Shown: positions 7,887-16,712 of the stretch, one piece after another
How positions within the stretch are numbered: position 1 is the first letter of the stretch
How the letters are laid out: each line of letters opens with the position of its first letter
Assembly (NCBI GenBank): GCA_013285945.1
Contig: JABDGP010000006.1
Location: forward strand, 1-64,000
Origin: Bacteroidota bacterium
Lineage (GTDB): Bacteria > Bacteroidota > Bacteroidia > Cytophagales > Cyclobacteriaceae
Reading direction: 5' to 3'
Length of the DNA: 64,000 nt
Notes under the pieces: generated by a model
What the model saw: the letters and a program-made list of their open reading frames with translations, nothing else
Told to the model about the DNA's origin: nothing
Database searches by the model: none
Translations under genes and position numbers: made by a program

Positions 7887-8540
7887 ATGAATCCAATCAT
7901 TGCTCCATCGATCCTCGCGGCGGATTTTGCAAACTTGCAGCGCGAAGTTGAAATGATCAACTCCAGCCAGGCTGACTGGATACATATTGACATAATGGAC
8001 GGTGTATTTGTACCCAATATTTCGATGGGCGTGCCTGTAGTAGAAGCCATAAAACGGCATTCCAAAAAGCCGTTGGACGTTCACCTGATGATTGTGCAAC
8101 CCGAGAAGTATGTTGAGGCCTTTTGTAACGCCGGAGCAGAAACAATTTCAGTTCATATTGAAGCTTGCCCTCATTTACATCGCAACATTCAGCAAATAAA
8201 ACTCCTGGGCTGTAAAGCCGGTGTGGCTATAAACCCGCACACCCCCATTTCACATTTGTCAGAAATCATTCAGGATATAGACTTAGTCTGCTTGATGTCG
8301 GTAAATCCTGGCTTTGGCGGACAAAAGTTTATTGAGAAGACTTATGAAAAGATTGAAGAACTAAAAACTTTAATCAATGCAAAAAAATCAAGTGCTCTTA
8401 TTGAGATTGATGGTGGAGTAAATCAACAAAATGCTAAAGCATTGCTCGTTGCAGGAGCGCATGTATTAGTAGCCGGCAACTCTGTGTTTGCATTGGAAAA
8501 CCCAAATGAGGCAATCCGGCGTTTAAAGGAAGTAAGTTGA
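7887..8540 (+). CDS. rpe: Ribulose-phosphate 3-epimerase
   Basis: 217 residues, the normal length. It interconverts ribulose 5-phosphate and xylulose 5-phosphate in the cytosolic pentose phosphate pathway. Family signatures are all visible: PSILAADFANL at the start with the catalytic-loop DWIHIDIMDGVFVPNIS, PLDVHLMI with its metal-site His, MSVNPGFGGQKF for the phosphate loop, and EIDGGVN with the catalytic Asp. The start is fixed by the -7 box five bases upstream. The LpoB lipoprotein gene begins 24 bp after the stop, so cotranscription is likely, though without functional link. Confidence 0.96.
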   Translation: MNPIIAPSILAADFANLQREVEMINSSQADWIHIDIMDGVFVPNISMGVPVVEAIKRHSKKPLDVHLMIVQPEKYVEAFCNAGAETISVHIEACPHLHRNIQQIKLLGCKAGVAINPHTPISHLSEIIQDIDLVCLMSVNPGFGGQKFIEKTYEKIEELKTLINAKKSSALIEIDGGVNQQNAKALLVAGAHVLVAGNSVFALENPNEAIRRLKEVS

Positions 8541-8564
8541 ACAAACTCTTAATAATTCATTCTT

Positions 8565-9140
8565 ATGACCAGGACTATCGGATTTATTCTTTGTGCAATG
8601 ATCTTAGCTTCTTGTGCTCGATCTGTTTCTCGCGTTAATCCAGATCAGCAAATCGATTTGAGCGGACGCTGGAACGATAGTGATTCGCGCATGGTGGCAC
8701 AAAAAATGGTGAGTGACCTGTTGGGCAGCGATAAATTCAAAGATTACTCCAAGTCATTGAATAAGAAACCAGCAATTATCGTTGGGCTGATAAAAAATAA
8801 AACCAGTGAGCATATCGATGCTGATAACTATATCAAGAAAATTGAACTGGCCATTTATAACTCAGGAATTGCAGACTTAGTTGAATCTGATAGTTTTAGG
8901 GACAAGCTGCGTCAGGAGCGGGCAGATCAGCAGGACTTTGCAAGTTCAAACACTGCATCGAAATGGGGTAAAGAAGAAGGAGCGAACCTCATGCTCTTTG
9001 GTGAAATGACTTCTGAGACCGATGTGTATAATAAAAAAAGAGTTGTCAATTATGTGACTACACTTTTTCTTACTGATCTCGAAACAAACAAACGTGTTTG
9101 GTATGGCCAGGAGGAGATCAAGAAATTTATTAAGGATTAA
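8565..9140 (+). CDS. LpoB-like lipoprotein (penicillin-binding protein activator family)
   Basis: 191 residues with a lipoprotein signal peptide (GFILCAMILASCARS). The mature part carries the LpoB/YcfM pattern: DLSGRWNDSDSRMVAQKMV, then KPAIIVGLIKNKTSEHIDAD, the DKLRQERADQQDF helix and AKWGKEEGANLML-like segment ending in a DLETNKRVWYGQEEIKKFI strand pair. In Escherichia coli LpoB activates PBP1B from the outer membrane. In Bacteroidota this family usually travels with COG3014 and LPP20 lipoproteins and probably has another envelope role. Here it is directly followed, 23 bp on, by two COG3014-type genes, so the three act together by inference. Confidence 0.85.
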   Translation: MTRTIGFILCAMILASCARSVSRVNPDQQIDLSGRWNDSDSRMVAQKMVSDLLGSDKFKDYSKSLNKKPAIIVGLIKNKTSEHIDADNYIKKIELAIYNSGIADLVESDSFRDKLRQERADQQDFASSNTASKWGKEEGANLMLFGEMTSETDVYNKKRVVNYVTTLFLTDLETNKRVWYGQEEIKKFIKD

Positions 9141-9163
9141 TCAGGCTCTGAATATTTAATAGA

Positions 9164-10561
9164 TTGAAAAGGATATTAATTCTGATCACCCTTGTGGGAG
9201 TTTCTTCCTGCGCCACTTATTACCAATCCAACTTTACATTTAATCAGGAATTTGAAACTGGGCAACTAGACAAGGCGTACAAAACCTTGCAACATCATTC
9301 ATCTCAAGCTCACGGCAAAAAGGAATTTCTGTATTTTGTGAATAATGGATTGGTGTTGTCGATGATGGGACGCTATCAGGAAAGCAATGATTTTTTTGAG
9401 AAAGCTTTTTTGTTTGGCGAGGATTATCGCATTAACTACCTCAACGAAGTTGCATCCTACTTGACCAATCCTAATTTTACTTCTTATAAAGGCGAAGACC
9501 ACGAGCATTTGCTGCTGCTGTATTACAAGGCATTGAATTATTTAAAAATGAATAACACCGATGACGCCTTGGTGGAAATAAGGAGGCTAAACATTAGGTT
9601 GCAGCAGCTTTCGGATCGGTATAAGTCGCCTAAGAAATATGAACATGATGCTTTCATAAATGTATTGATGGGAATAACCTATGAGGTGGATAAGGATTAC
9701 AACAATGCCTTCGTTGCATATCGTAATGCTTTACAAATTTACCAGGACGACTATCAAAAGCTGTTTCAAGTAAGTGTGCCACCGCAATTGAAAACGGATA
9801 TTTTGCGTACCGCATGGTTAAGCGGACTGAAGGATGAGTTTGAGAATTATAAGTCGTCTTTTGGTATGACTGACTACGTTTATCATGAAAATGAAGGAGG
9901 CGAACTTATTTTTTTCTGGCACAATGGATTAGCTCCTGTCAAGACCGAGTGGGGTGTCGATTTTGTGATCAGCCGGCGCGGTGGCTTTGTTTATTTTACT
10001 AACGAGCAACTAGGATTAAGTATCCCTTTCAGCCTCGATGGGTATAGTGATAGTCAGATCAGTGGCCTTGCAAGTCTTGAAGTTTTTAGAGTGGCATTTC
10101 CTAAGTATGTGGAACGGCCCCCATACTATTCTCAAGCAACAATTAATTCGAACGGAGATGAGTTGTCCATGCAATTATTGGAAGATGTAAATAAGATAGC
10201 CTTCAAATGCTTGAAGGAGCGTATGGGACTTGAATTCAGTAAAGCGTTATTACGTGTAGCTTTAAAAAAAGTCGAGGAGTATGAAGTAAGGAAACAAGAT
10301 AAGACCCTGGGCTCAATCGTGGGTGTGATTAACGCACTTACAGAGAAAGCCGATACCCGCAACTGGCAGACATTGCCACACACGATTTATTACTGCCGCG
10401 TACCATTGAATGAAGGAGCAAATGCTCTAACATTCACCTTAAAAAATGAGACAGGTAAAACAGTTGACCATCCATTCTCGTATACCGTAAAAAAAGGACA
10501 AATACTTTTTCATACTTTTTCTTCTTTGGAGAGTAATTTTCCAAATTATGGCGGATACTAG
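9164..10561 (+). CDS. COG3014-type lipoprotein with TPR-like helices
   Basis: 465 residues from a TTG start; the reading MKRILILITLVGVSSCATYY is a proper lipoprotein signal, which fixes it. The first 200 residues are paired helices of TPR type (FLYFVNNGLVLSMMGRYQES, YYKALNYLKMNNTDDALVEI, INVLMGITYEVDKDYNNAFV). A conserved GGELIFFWHNGLAP segment near residue 245 begins a beta-rich part, followed by helices (FKCLKERMGLEFSKALLRVA) and a terminal strand domain ending in GQILFHTFSS. This is the architecture of the COG3014 family that accompanies LpoB. It ends in overlap (14 bases) with a shorter paralogue, which argues for cotranslation. Confidence 0.75.
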   Translation: MKRILILITLVGVSSCATYYQSNFTFNQEFETGQLDKAYKTLQHHSSQAHGKKEFLYFVNNGLVLSMMGRYQESNDFFEKAFLFGEDYRINYLNEVASYLTNPNFTSYKGEDHEHLLLLYYKALNYLKMNNTDDALVEIRRLNIRLQQLSDRYKSPKKYEHDAFINVLMGITYEVDKDYNNAFVAYRNALQIYQDDYQKLFQVSVPPQLKTDILRTAWLSGLKDEFENYKSSFGMTDYVYHENEGGELIFFWHNGLAPVKTEWGVDFVISRRGGFVYFTNEQLGLSIPFSLDGYSDSQISGLASLEVFRVAFPKYVERPPYYSQATINSNGDELSMQLLEDVNKIAFKCLKERMGLEFSKALLRVALKKVEEYEVRKQDKTLGSIVGVINALTEKADTRNWQTLPHTIYYCRVPLNEGANALTFTLKNETGKTVDHPFSYTVKKGQILFHTFSSLESNFPNYGGY

Positions 10562-11648
10562 AAGTCGTTTTTTCTACAAAGCACTTTCTTTCACTCTTCT
10601 GATTTTACTTTTTGAAAGTAAATCATTTAGTCAGGTAACGTCAAATGAGGCAATATTGAATAGTCAGGATGAACTCCTTTTTCGCAAGGAAGAGTTCAAT
10701 TTCAAAAAAAACGGGAATGCATTTTTAATGTCAGTTACACAAGGACAGAGGTTAGCATTGCTTGGTAGATTTAAAGAAAGTAATGAGTGTTTCGAGAAAG
10801 CCTACCTAGCATTGGGGACGAGGGAAAATTTAATTTTGGTTAATGAGCGTTTTGGTTTTGAGTATGAAATCTTTATGCTCCTTTACCTTAAGGCTTTGAA
10901 TTACTCCGTTATGAAAAATTCTGCCGAAGCCCAAGTAGAGTGTAATCGAATGAAAGAGTGGGTGAGTAAAGACAGTTCAAAACACCGTCATTACAGGGAC
11001 GAATTTAAGCAAGAGCCAATGCCTCACTTGTTACTGGGGATTATTTACGAAACTGAAGGATTATTCAATGATGCCTTCATCGAATATGAGTCGGCGTATA
11101 GACTGTATCAGAAGAATTATTTAGGTTTCTTTGGCATATCTGAGCCAGTTCAATTGCAAAGAGCGCTACTTAAAGCTGCTCTCCTTGCCGGCCTGACTGA
11201 TGACTATCTGTCTCTTAGTGATGAATTTAACACTAAGCAAAGCGCATTCAGTGAACTTGGCGGAGGGGAGTTGATTTTTATTTATCATACAGGTGTTGGA
11301 CCGTATCAGAAAGAAGAGCCAGCAGATTTTGAAATCAACGCAAATAGCATATCGGGAAAATTATTTGACTCAAGAGGGGCTAGTTATAAATTTGAGACCG
11401 CCTTTCAAATTAACTTTTGGAAACACGAAGATTGGTGGACATCATTACCTCGCGGAATCTATTATGTACGTGTGCCTCTGCAATTGGGTCAGAATAAATT
11501 CGAATTGACTTTATATGATACTTTGGGGCAAAGAAAAAATGTGAAGTTCGAAGTTGAGGGTAATGGCAGCAATCAAGTCCGTGTTTTTACTTCTTTTGAA
11601 AGTGATAGCATTAGCCCTCACAATGAAAATTTTAACTATATAAATTGA
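10548..11648 (+). CDS. Shorter COG3014-like paralogue with SPI-type signal peptide
   Basis: 366 residues. It begins inside the last codons of the preceding gene (14-base overlap). It aligns by eye with it throughout: RLALLGRFKESNECFEKAY against the TPR part, LLLGIIYETEGLFNDAFIEY, GGGELIFIYHTGVGP, and LPRGIYYVRVPLQLGQNKFE near the end. It lacks roughly 90 residues of the helical insert that its neighbour carries between the HNG segment and the final domain. Its signal peptide ends in SKSFSQ with no lipobox cysteine, so it is probably periplasmic rather than lipid-anchored. It looks like a tandem duplicate that has been trimmed and relocated. Confidence 0.7.
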   Translation: MADTRSRFFYKALSFTLLILLFESKSFSQVTSNEAILNSQDELLFRKEEFNFKKNGNAFLMSVTQGQRLALLGRFKESNECFEKAYLALGTRENLILVNERFGFEYEIFMLLYLKALNYSVMKNSAEAQVECNRMKEWVSKDSSKHRHYRDEFKQEPMPHLLLGIIYETEGLFNDAFIEYESAYRLYQKNYLGFFGISEPVQLQRALLKAALLAGLTDDYLSLSDEFNTKQSAFSELGGGELIFIYHTGVGPYQKEEPADFEINANSISGKLFDSRGASYKFETAFQINFWKHEDWWTSLPRGIYYVRVPLQLGQNKFELTLYDTLGQRKNVKFEVEGNGSNQVRVFTSFESDSISPHNENFNYIN

Positions 11649-11682
11649 GTGATTTCAAATCCCTATCTTTAGGGTCAAAAAT

Positions 11683-12702
11683 CTGTTTCTGAGACGGTTA
11701 TTCAAACTCACAATTGTCGTATTGGCATTTTTGCCGATTGCCCTGTCTGCTCAAGACCCCGGCAAAACCGCTATACCCCTCGATCATTTTTATGTGAAAC
11801 CCAGGCATGGGACTAACATTTTTCGGAGAGTTCTCCGCGATTTTCACTTTGGGCTCTATACCGGTTACGGGAGGACTTTTTTCAATAATCAACTGACTGG
11901 TTTTAACATTTATCAAACGCCTGGTGGTTTGCCCGAACTGTTTGTCGGATCTACGGCAAAGCGATATACCAATTGGGTAAACAACGCTGGTACTGACACA
12001 TTAACAAATGGAAGTTATTATACTGCTGGCACATCCAACCTTGGCTTCAAAGGACATGCATTTAATATTCCGCTAGCAGCAACTGTTCACTATGAATTTA
12101 ACCGGTACCGAATTGGCGGGGGATATTCTTATGAAATGATGAGCATAGGAACACTGCACTCAAAAACATTTAGCAATGCCATACACGATATGAAGCCCAG
12201 CAGCTCAACAGGTTTTGTTAGAAAATATTGGGGTTCGTTTGGAGTTTCGTTTTACCGGTGGAATGACTTTTTATTTACTGGAGATGTACAGGTTGGTAGC
12301 TATAAACTGAAGGGCAACTATAATGCCGCACAAGTTACTCCGAGCACATATTTTAATTTGGGTGTAACTGTTGAGAGAAATCTTTCAGAATATTTCAAAG
12401 TTTATGCGCGACCTGCTTATGAAATTAAAAGTTATGACCTTGCCATACCGGGTAGTGGCAAATCTGTTCACTATAACGTTAATGCACTTTACGTTAATGT
12501 TGGGTTCACCTACTCCATTCCTGAGTTGCCAAGGTGCTTTTTGAAGGACTGTCATGCTCAAATAAATCATGCTCATGGCAATAAAGAATATCGTAGCAGC
12601 AGACACCCTATTTATAAGAAACAAAATCCGGGCTATGGAGAAAATGATCCGGTGTTAATTAAATACAAAGGAAAAAATCGGAATAAATTGAACCCCTATT
12701 AA
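11683..12702 (+). CDS. Outer-membrane beta-barrel protein with unusual start codon
   Basis: About 339 residues if translation begins at CTG 11683 (or CTG 11689). The only ATG/GTG/TTG candidate near the N-terminus, TTG at 11722, would remove most of an obvious signal peptide (RRLFKLTIVVLAFLPIALSA, then Q). A TATCTTTA box at 11664-11671, one base off the -7 consensus, supports a start close to 11683. The mature part shows alternating barrel strands (FGLYTGYGRTFF, FNIPLAATVHYEF, RIGGGYSYEM, YFNLGVTVERNL, VNVGFTYSIP). It ends with a polar, Lys- and Tyr-rich tail of about 50 residues (for example KYKGKNRNKLNPY). Ligand unknown. Confidence 0.65.
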   Translation: MFLRRLFKLTIVVLAFLPIALSAQDPGKTAIPLDHFYVKPRHGTNIFRRVLRDFHFGLYTGYGRTFFNNQLTGFNIYQTPGGLPELFVGSTAKRYTNWVNNAGTDTLTNGSYYTAGTSNLGFKGHAFNIPLAATVHYEFNRYRIGGGYSYEMMSIGTLHSKTFSNAIHDMKPSSSTGFVRKYWGSFGVSFYRWNDFLFTGDVQVGSYKLKGNYNAAQVTPSTYFNLGVTVERNLSEYFKVYARPAYEIKSYDLAIPGSGKSVHYNVNALYVNVGFTYSIPELPRCFLKDCHAQINHAHGNKEYRSSRHPIYKKQNPGYGENDPVLIKYKGKNRNKLNPY

Positions 12703-12722
12703 GCTGTCTAAATCGATTCTCC

Positions 12723-13568
12723 TTGAGTTACCTGACCATAGATCCTACAGAAGTACTTACACCAAAACTCCAAGCTTATTTGCAAGGAGCAATAGCTCCG
12801 AGGCCCATTGCATTTGCGAGCACCATAGACAAAAACGGAACTGTAAACCTTAGCCCGTTTAGTTTCTTTAATTTGTTTAGCGCTAAGCCGCCTATCCTCG
12901 TCTTTTCACCCTCTCGCAAAGTTCGCGACAACACCACAAAGCACACCTTGGAAAATGTACTGGATGAACCTGAGGTTGTAATCAATATAGTTAACTATGC
13001 AATGGTAGAGCAGACCTCTTTGGCAAGTTGCGAATATCCAAAAGGAGTAAATGAATTTACGAAAGCAGGATTTACTGAATTACCTTCAGTAAAAGTACGG
13101 CCTCCGCGAGTTGCAGAATCACCGGCCTCGTTTGAATGTAGAGTCAATCAGGTGGTTTCGCTTGGCAATGACGGTGGTGCAGGAAATTTAGTTATATGCG
13201 AGATCGTCTTGGCGCATTTCAAGAATGAAATTTTGGATGATACCGGACAGGTTGATCCACAGAAACTGGATGCAGTTGCCCGGATGGGCGGTGACTTTTA
13301 CTGCCGGGCACATGGAGAGAGTATTTTTACAGTCCCCAAACCAAATACACATTTGGGAATTGGATTCGATCAGCTTCCTAAGAAAATAAGAAATAGTAAA
13401 ATCTTATCAGGAAATGACTTAGGACGACTGGCCAATATTGAAAAATTGCCACTTGTTGAAGGTTCTGTAATCAGTCATGCGAAAGACGAAGAATCCCAAC
13501 ATCTTTTGGCGAAGAAACTTCTGGCCGAAGGAAAAGTAGAAGAAGCTTGGCGAGTTTTACTTGGTTAG
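12723..13568 (+). CDS. Flavin reductase-like FMN-binding protein
   Basis: 281 residues from a TTG start 20 bp after the barrel gene. The N-terminal 190 residues form a split-barrel flavin-binding domain, with APRPIAFASTIDKNGTVNLS at the FMN phosphate-binding strand, PFSFFNLFSAKPPILVFSPS and the FTKAGFTELPS segment, all typical of the family that includes flavoredoxin. The last 90 residues are a helical extension (LARLANIEKLP-like, then KKLLAEGKVEEAWRVLL) seen in many Bacteroidota members. Likely a cytosolic NAD(P)H:flavin oxidoreductase or FMN-dependent reductase; the acceptor cannot be told from sequence. Confidence 0.85.
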   Translation: MSYLTIDPTEVLTPKLQAYLQGAIAPRPIAFASTIDKNGTVNLSPFSFFNLFSAKPPILVFSPSRKVRDNTTKHTLENVLDEPEVVINIVNYAMVEQTSLASCEYPKGVNEFTKAGFTELPSVKVRPPRVAESPASFECRVNQVVSLGNDGGAGNLVICEIVLAHFKNEILDDTGQVDPQKLDAVARMGGDFYCRAHGESIFTVPKPNTHLGIGFDQLPKKIRNSKILSGNDLGRLANIEKLPLVEGSVISHAKDEESQHLLAKKLLAEGKVEEAWRVLLG

Positions 13569-13629
13569 CTAAAGAGCTATACGGTTAATAGTTAATCGAA
13601 TACCAAGACCGATAATCCTTAGCTAATAA

Positions 13630-14610
13630 CTAATTCTTGTACAATACAGCCTTCACAGCCTTTACTGTTCGCTCCACATTTGGTAAAATGGCATCAATCA
13701 ATGTTGGTGCGTAGGGCAGAGGTACATCAAGACTGTTGATCCGGTGGATGGGGGCGTCCAAATAGTCAAACGCATGTTTTTGTATATGGTAAGTGATCTC
13801 GGATGAGATAGCTGCCAATGGCCAAGCTTCTTCGATGATCACCAGTCTGTTGGTTTTCTTGACAGACTCTACAACTGTAGCATAATCAATCGGTCTTACC
13901 GAGCGAAGATCAATCACTTCAGCGGAAATGCCTTCTTTTTCCAGCTCTTGAGCAGCTGCAAGTGTTACTTTCATAATCTTGCCAAAAGAGACAAGGGTCA
14001 CGTCTGTGCCACTTCTCTTAATATCGGCCTGGCCAATCGGGATTAGATATTCTTCGGCTGGGACTTCGCCTTTGTCGCCATACATTAATTCACTCTCCAT
14101 GAAGATAACCGGATCGTTATCGCGAATAGCAGTCTTTAACAACCCCTTGGCATCATAAGGTGTATATGGCACTACCACTTTCAAGCCAGGAGTGTTGGCA
14201 AACCAGTTTTCAAAATTTTGAGAGTGCTGCGAACTTAACATACCCGCATTGCCGGTAGGCCCACGGAAAACAATGGGTACATTAAATTGCCCGCCAGACA
14301 TAGAAAGCATTTTGGCTGCTGAGTTGATTACCTGGTCTATGGCTACCAAAGAGAAATTGAATGTCATAAACTCAATAATCGGGCGAATGCCATTCATTGC
14401 GGCTCCTACACCGATGCCGGCAAATCCGAGTTCAGAAATGGGTGTATCAATCACGCGGTCCGCTCCAAACTCGTCAAGCATCCCCTGGCTTACTTTATAA
14501 GCGCCATTGTATTCTGCAACTTCTTCACCCATTAGCAGCACTTTTGGATCTCTGCGCATTTCTTCATTCATCGCTTCGCGAAGTGCTTCCCTGAATTGAA
14601 TTTCTCTCAT
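13630..14610 (-). CDS. pdhB: Pyruvate dehydrogenase E1 component, beta subunit
   Basis: 326 residues, the usual length of a separate E1 beta chain. With the alpha subunit it forms the thiamine diphosphate-dependent E1 that decarboxylates pyruvate for acetyl-CoA synthesis. Signature stretches: REALREAMNEEMRRDPKVLL, GEEVAEYNGAYKVSQGM with the ThDP-contacting Glu, DTPISELGFAGIGVGAAM, EFMTFNFSLVAIDQ, and the C-terminal transketolase domain with DLRSVRPIDYATV and EEAWPLAAISSE. No alpha-subunit gene lies in this window, so the complex is encoded in split loci. A strong terminator separates it from the lipoprotein gene upstream, so it should have its own promoter. Confidence 0.93.
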   Translation of the reverse strand: MREIQFREALREAMNEEMRRDPKVLLMGEEVAEYNGAYKVSQGMLDEFGADRVIDTPISELGFAGIGVGAAMNGIRPIIEFMTFNFSLVAIDQVINSAAKMLSMSGGQFNVPIVFRGPTGNAGMLSSQHSQNFENWFANTPGLKVVVPYTPYDAKGLLKTAIRDNDPVIFMESELMYGDKGEVPAEEYLIPIGQADIKRSGTDVTLVSFGKIMKVTLAAAQELEKEGISAEVIDLRSVRPIDYATVVESVKKTNRLVIIEEAWPLAAISSEITYHIQKHAFDYLDAPIHRINSLDVPLPYAPTLIDAILPNVERTVKAVKAVLYKN

Positions 14611-14682
14611 GATGAAAATATTTTGTTAGCCGGCAATAGATGATTTCAAAGACCGTAAAAATAACACCCCGATCATCAATAA

Positions 14683-14710
14683 AAAAGCCCCGACTTGACT
14701 GTCGGGGCCT
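14683..14710 (-). terminator. Rho-independent terminator for the OmpA-like lipoprotein gene
   Basis: Read leftward, GGCCCCGAC and GTCGGGGC form a stem of about eight GC-rich pairs followed by a T-run (forward-strand AAAAAA at 14681-14686). It sits about 20 bp past the stop at 14732. Confidence 0.85.
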
Positions 14711-14731
14711 GCCAATTCCATTTATTAGGTA

Positions 14732-16510
14732 TTATTTCAGAGCGTTGCGGAATGCATCGGTCGTATTGAACTTCGCAAACTCAAGATCAGTCAAGGCCTT
14801 TTCTTTCAAAGATGCATCAATTTTCACAGCGCTTGTAAGGTTGCTTACTACTGCATCACCGCTGCCATTGCGGGCGGCTGCAATAGCGGCACCGTAGTAC
14901 GCAAGGGCGTAGTTGGCATTTTTAGCAATCGCTTCTGCAAATGAAGAGCCTGCATTACTATTGTCTTTGTTAAGCAATTGTGCCAAACCTTTGTTGAAGA
15001 GGTTAACATCGGTATTAGCTGCAGATGACGTAGAACGTACTGCATCGCTATATTTTGCTTTGTAGATTTCGCAAGCGCCTTTTACGCCATTGATACCTCG
15101 TGTTACATCGTTGTTAGCGCCATTCAAAGCTTTGGCAGCATAGTTGAATGATTTATAAGGATTGCCATTCAGTAAAGAAATGGAAGCCTCGTTTGCCAAT
15201 ACTTCGGGTGTTTCTTTCAATTTTGAAGCAATTTCCAACTGAGTTGTCGCCTTAGGAGTCAGGTCAGCAGCTTTGGCTGGGTTTTCAATGATCATTTGAA
15301 TGTAGGTAGCAGCCAAGTTGTTGTTGGCATTCCAGTTGCTTCCTTTTTTAGTCGCTGCCTCATAAATAGCTGCTTTCTCATCCAATGAAGGAGTGAGAGT
15401 AGCAGAGTACATCAATTCTTCAAAGCTCAAAGCATCAGCACCTGCCTCGCCTTTAGTAATTTGCTTAGCAAGCACAGAGATCTCTGCGTCTGTCTTCTTA
15501 GCTTTTACGGTTAAGATTTCAGTTTTTGCTGCACGCAAACCAGGATAAACGTCTTTGAATACTTTGTTATAAGTCTTCAATTTCTTCAGGGCTTTTTCCT
15601 GATCTTCGAATGAGCCACCATTGTTGATGGCATTCAAATATTCTGATTTTTCGTCAGCTGAGATACCTTCGTAAGCTGCAAGGGCAGTTTTAAAACCAGC
15701 CCAGTCATCAACGATAGGTTTTAAAATAAATTTGATATCAGCGGCTACGCCTTGGTAGTCGTATTTCTTCATTTCATCGCGGTAGTACTTTTCAATTACG
15801 GTAGCACGCTCTTCAGAAAGTTTGCTGTTAATGCGTTCCAAACCTTCAGGTGAGTGAGTACCAGTGATTGTTACTGTTTTGGTAATATTTTTTGCGGCGA
15901 TGAAAGCATCCAGTTGTTTGCCTTTATCGGCTGTGAGTTCAGTTTTGCGCAATACAGATTTTCCGCGTTCAAAATTGAAATCTGGGATTGTTACGGGAAC
16001 AAGTTCTTCCTGATTGTTATAACCATGATCTGCGAAAGCTGCATAATAAGAATTTTGAACCAGCTTGGAGGTTGTGATAATACCCGTGCCGATAGCTAAG
16101 CGAGGTGTAGGCTTTGACTTAGGGCCTTTAGAGGCTACGCCTTGAATCTCGACTGTTCCATTGGTTTTGCCATAAGCGTCTTTGTAGGGAAATGAGAAAG
16201 ATTTAGTTACTGGAGTTTGCTCAGTCTTATTATTTGGATAATCCTCAGCCTTGAATGGAATAGCCGGTAATGCCATGTCGTTCTCGCCGTACTTGTAGAA
16301 AGTGTTAAGGGTATAAACTGTTCCTTTCTTCAAGAGTTTTGCTGGTAAGTTGCCTGACAGATCAAAATTAACCGTGTCTTTATGAACTTCAAGAGGTTCG
16401 GGTTTTGATTGGATTTTCTGTTCTTTAGCTAACTTAATCATCTGAGGGAGGGTACATCCGGCAACGGCCATTGACCCGATGACTACAAGGGAGTAAACTA
16501 TTTTTCTCAT
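14732..16510 (-). CDS. Large lipoprotein with OmpA-like motif and TPR-type C-terminus
   Basis: 592 residues. I chose the ATG at 16510 because it gives MRKIVYSLVVIGSMAVAGC, a complete lipoprotein signal; the open frame extends 12 codons further without meaning. Residues about 45-200 look beta-rich (KGTVYTLNTFYKYG, TKSFSFPYKDAYG). Then comes an OmpA-like stretch: FNFERGKSVLRKTELTADKG followed by TITGTHSPEGLERINSKLSE and ERATVIEKYY, the usual order for a peptidoglycan-binding module. The last 220 residues are Ala- and Asn-rich TPR-like helices (LANEASISLLNGNPYKSFNY, ALAYYGAAIAAARNGS). Likely an outer-membrane lipoprotein contacting peptidoglycan. It has its own -7 element and terminator. Confidence 0.7.
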   Translation of the reverse strand: MRKIVYSLVVIGSMAVAGCTLPQMIKLAKEQKIQSKPEPLEVHKDTVNFDLSGNLPAKLLKKGTVYTLNTFYKYGENDMALPAIPFKAEDYPNNKTEQTPVTKSFSFPYKDAYGKTNGTVEIQGVASKGPKSKPTPRLAIGTGIITTSKLVQNSYYAAFADHGYNNQEELVPVTIPDFNFERGKSVLRKTELTADKGKQLDAFIAAKNITKTVTITGTHSPEGLERINSKLSEERATVIEKYYRDEMKKYDYQGVAADIKFILKPIVDDWAGFKTALAAYEGISADEKSEYLNAINNGGSFEDQEKALKKLKTYNKVFKDVYPGLRAAKTEILTVKAKKTDAEISVLAKQITKGEAGADALSFEELMYSATLTPSLDEKAAIYEAATKKGSNWNANNNLAATYIQMIIENPAKAADLTPKATTQLEIASKLKETPEVLANEASISLLNGNPYKSFNYAAKALNGANNDVTRGINGVKGACEIYKAKYSDAVRSTSSAANTDVNLFNKGLAQLLNKDNSNAGSSFAEAIAKNANYALAYYGAAIAAARNGSGDAVVSNLTSAVKIDASLKEKALTDLEFAKFNTTDAFRNALK

Positions 16511-16543
16511 GGAATTTGGTTTAAAATCTATTTTTAGGAGTGG

Positions 16544-16551
16544 CAAATGTA
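16544..16551 (-). promoter_or_regulatory. Putative -7 promoter element TACATTTG
   Basis: On the minus strand this octamer fits TAnnTTTG and lies 33 bp before the ATG of the OmpA-like lipoprotein. A TTG about 21 bases further upstream could serve as the -33 element. Confidence 0.55.
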
Positions 16552-16627
16552 ATGTTTATAAGCATTTCTTTGCAATGTTAAACAAAAAAATAAGAAACGG
16601 ACACGACCAATACGCCTCAGTCCTTCT

Positions 16628-16635
16628 TATATTTG
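16628..16635 (+). promoter_or_regulatory. Putative -7 promoter element TATATTTG
   Basis: It matches TAnnTTTG and is the best promoter candidate for the PspC-like gene, whose ATG lies 77 bp further on. The leader would be longer than at most genes in this window. Confidence 0.4.
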
Positions 16636-16712
16636 TAGATTGAATTATAAGCCGATGAACGGCAGATATTTCAGATAAGTGACATGGGTTAAGTTTATCG
16701 GTAACGTTTGTT

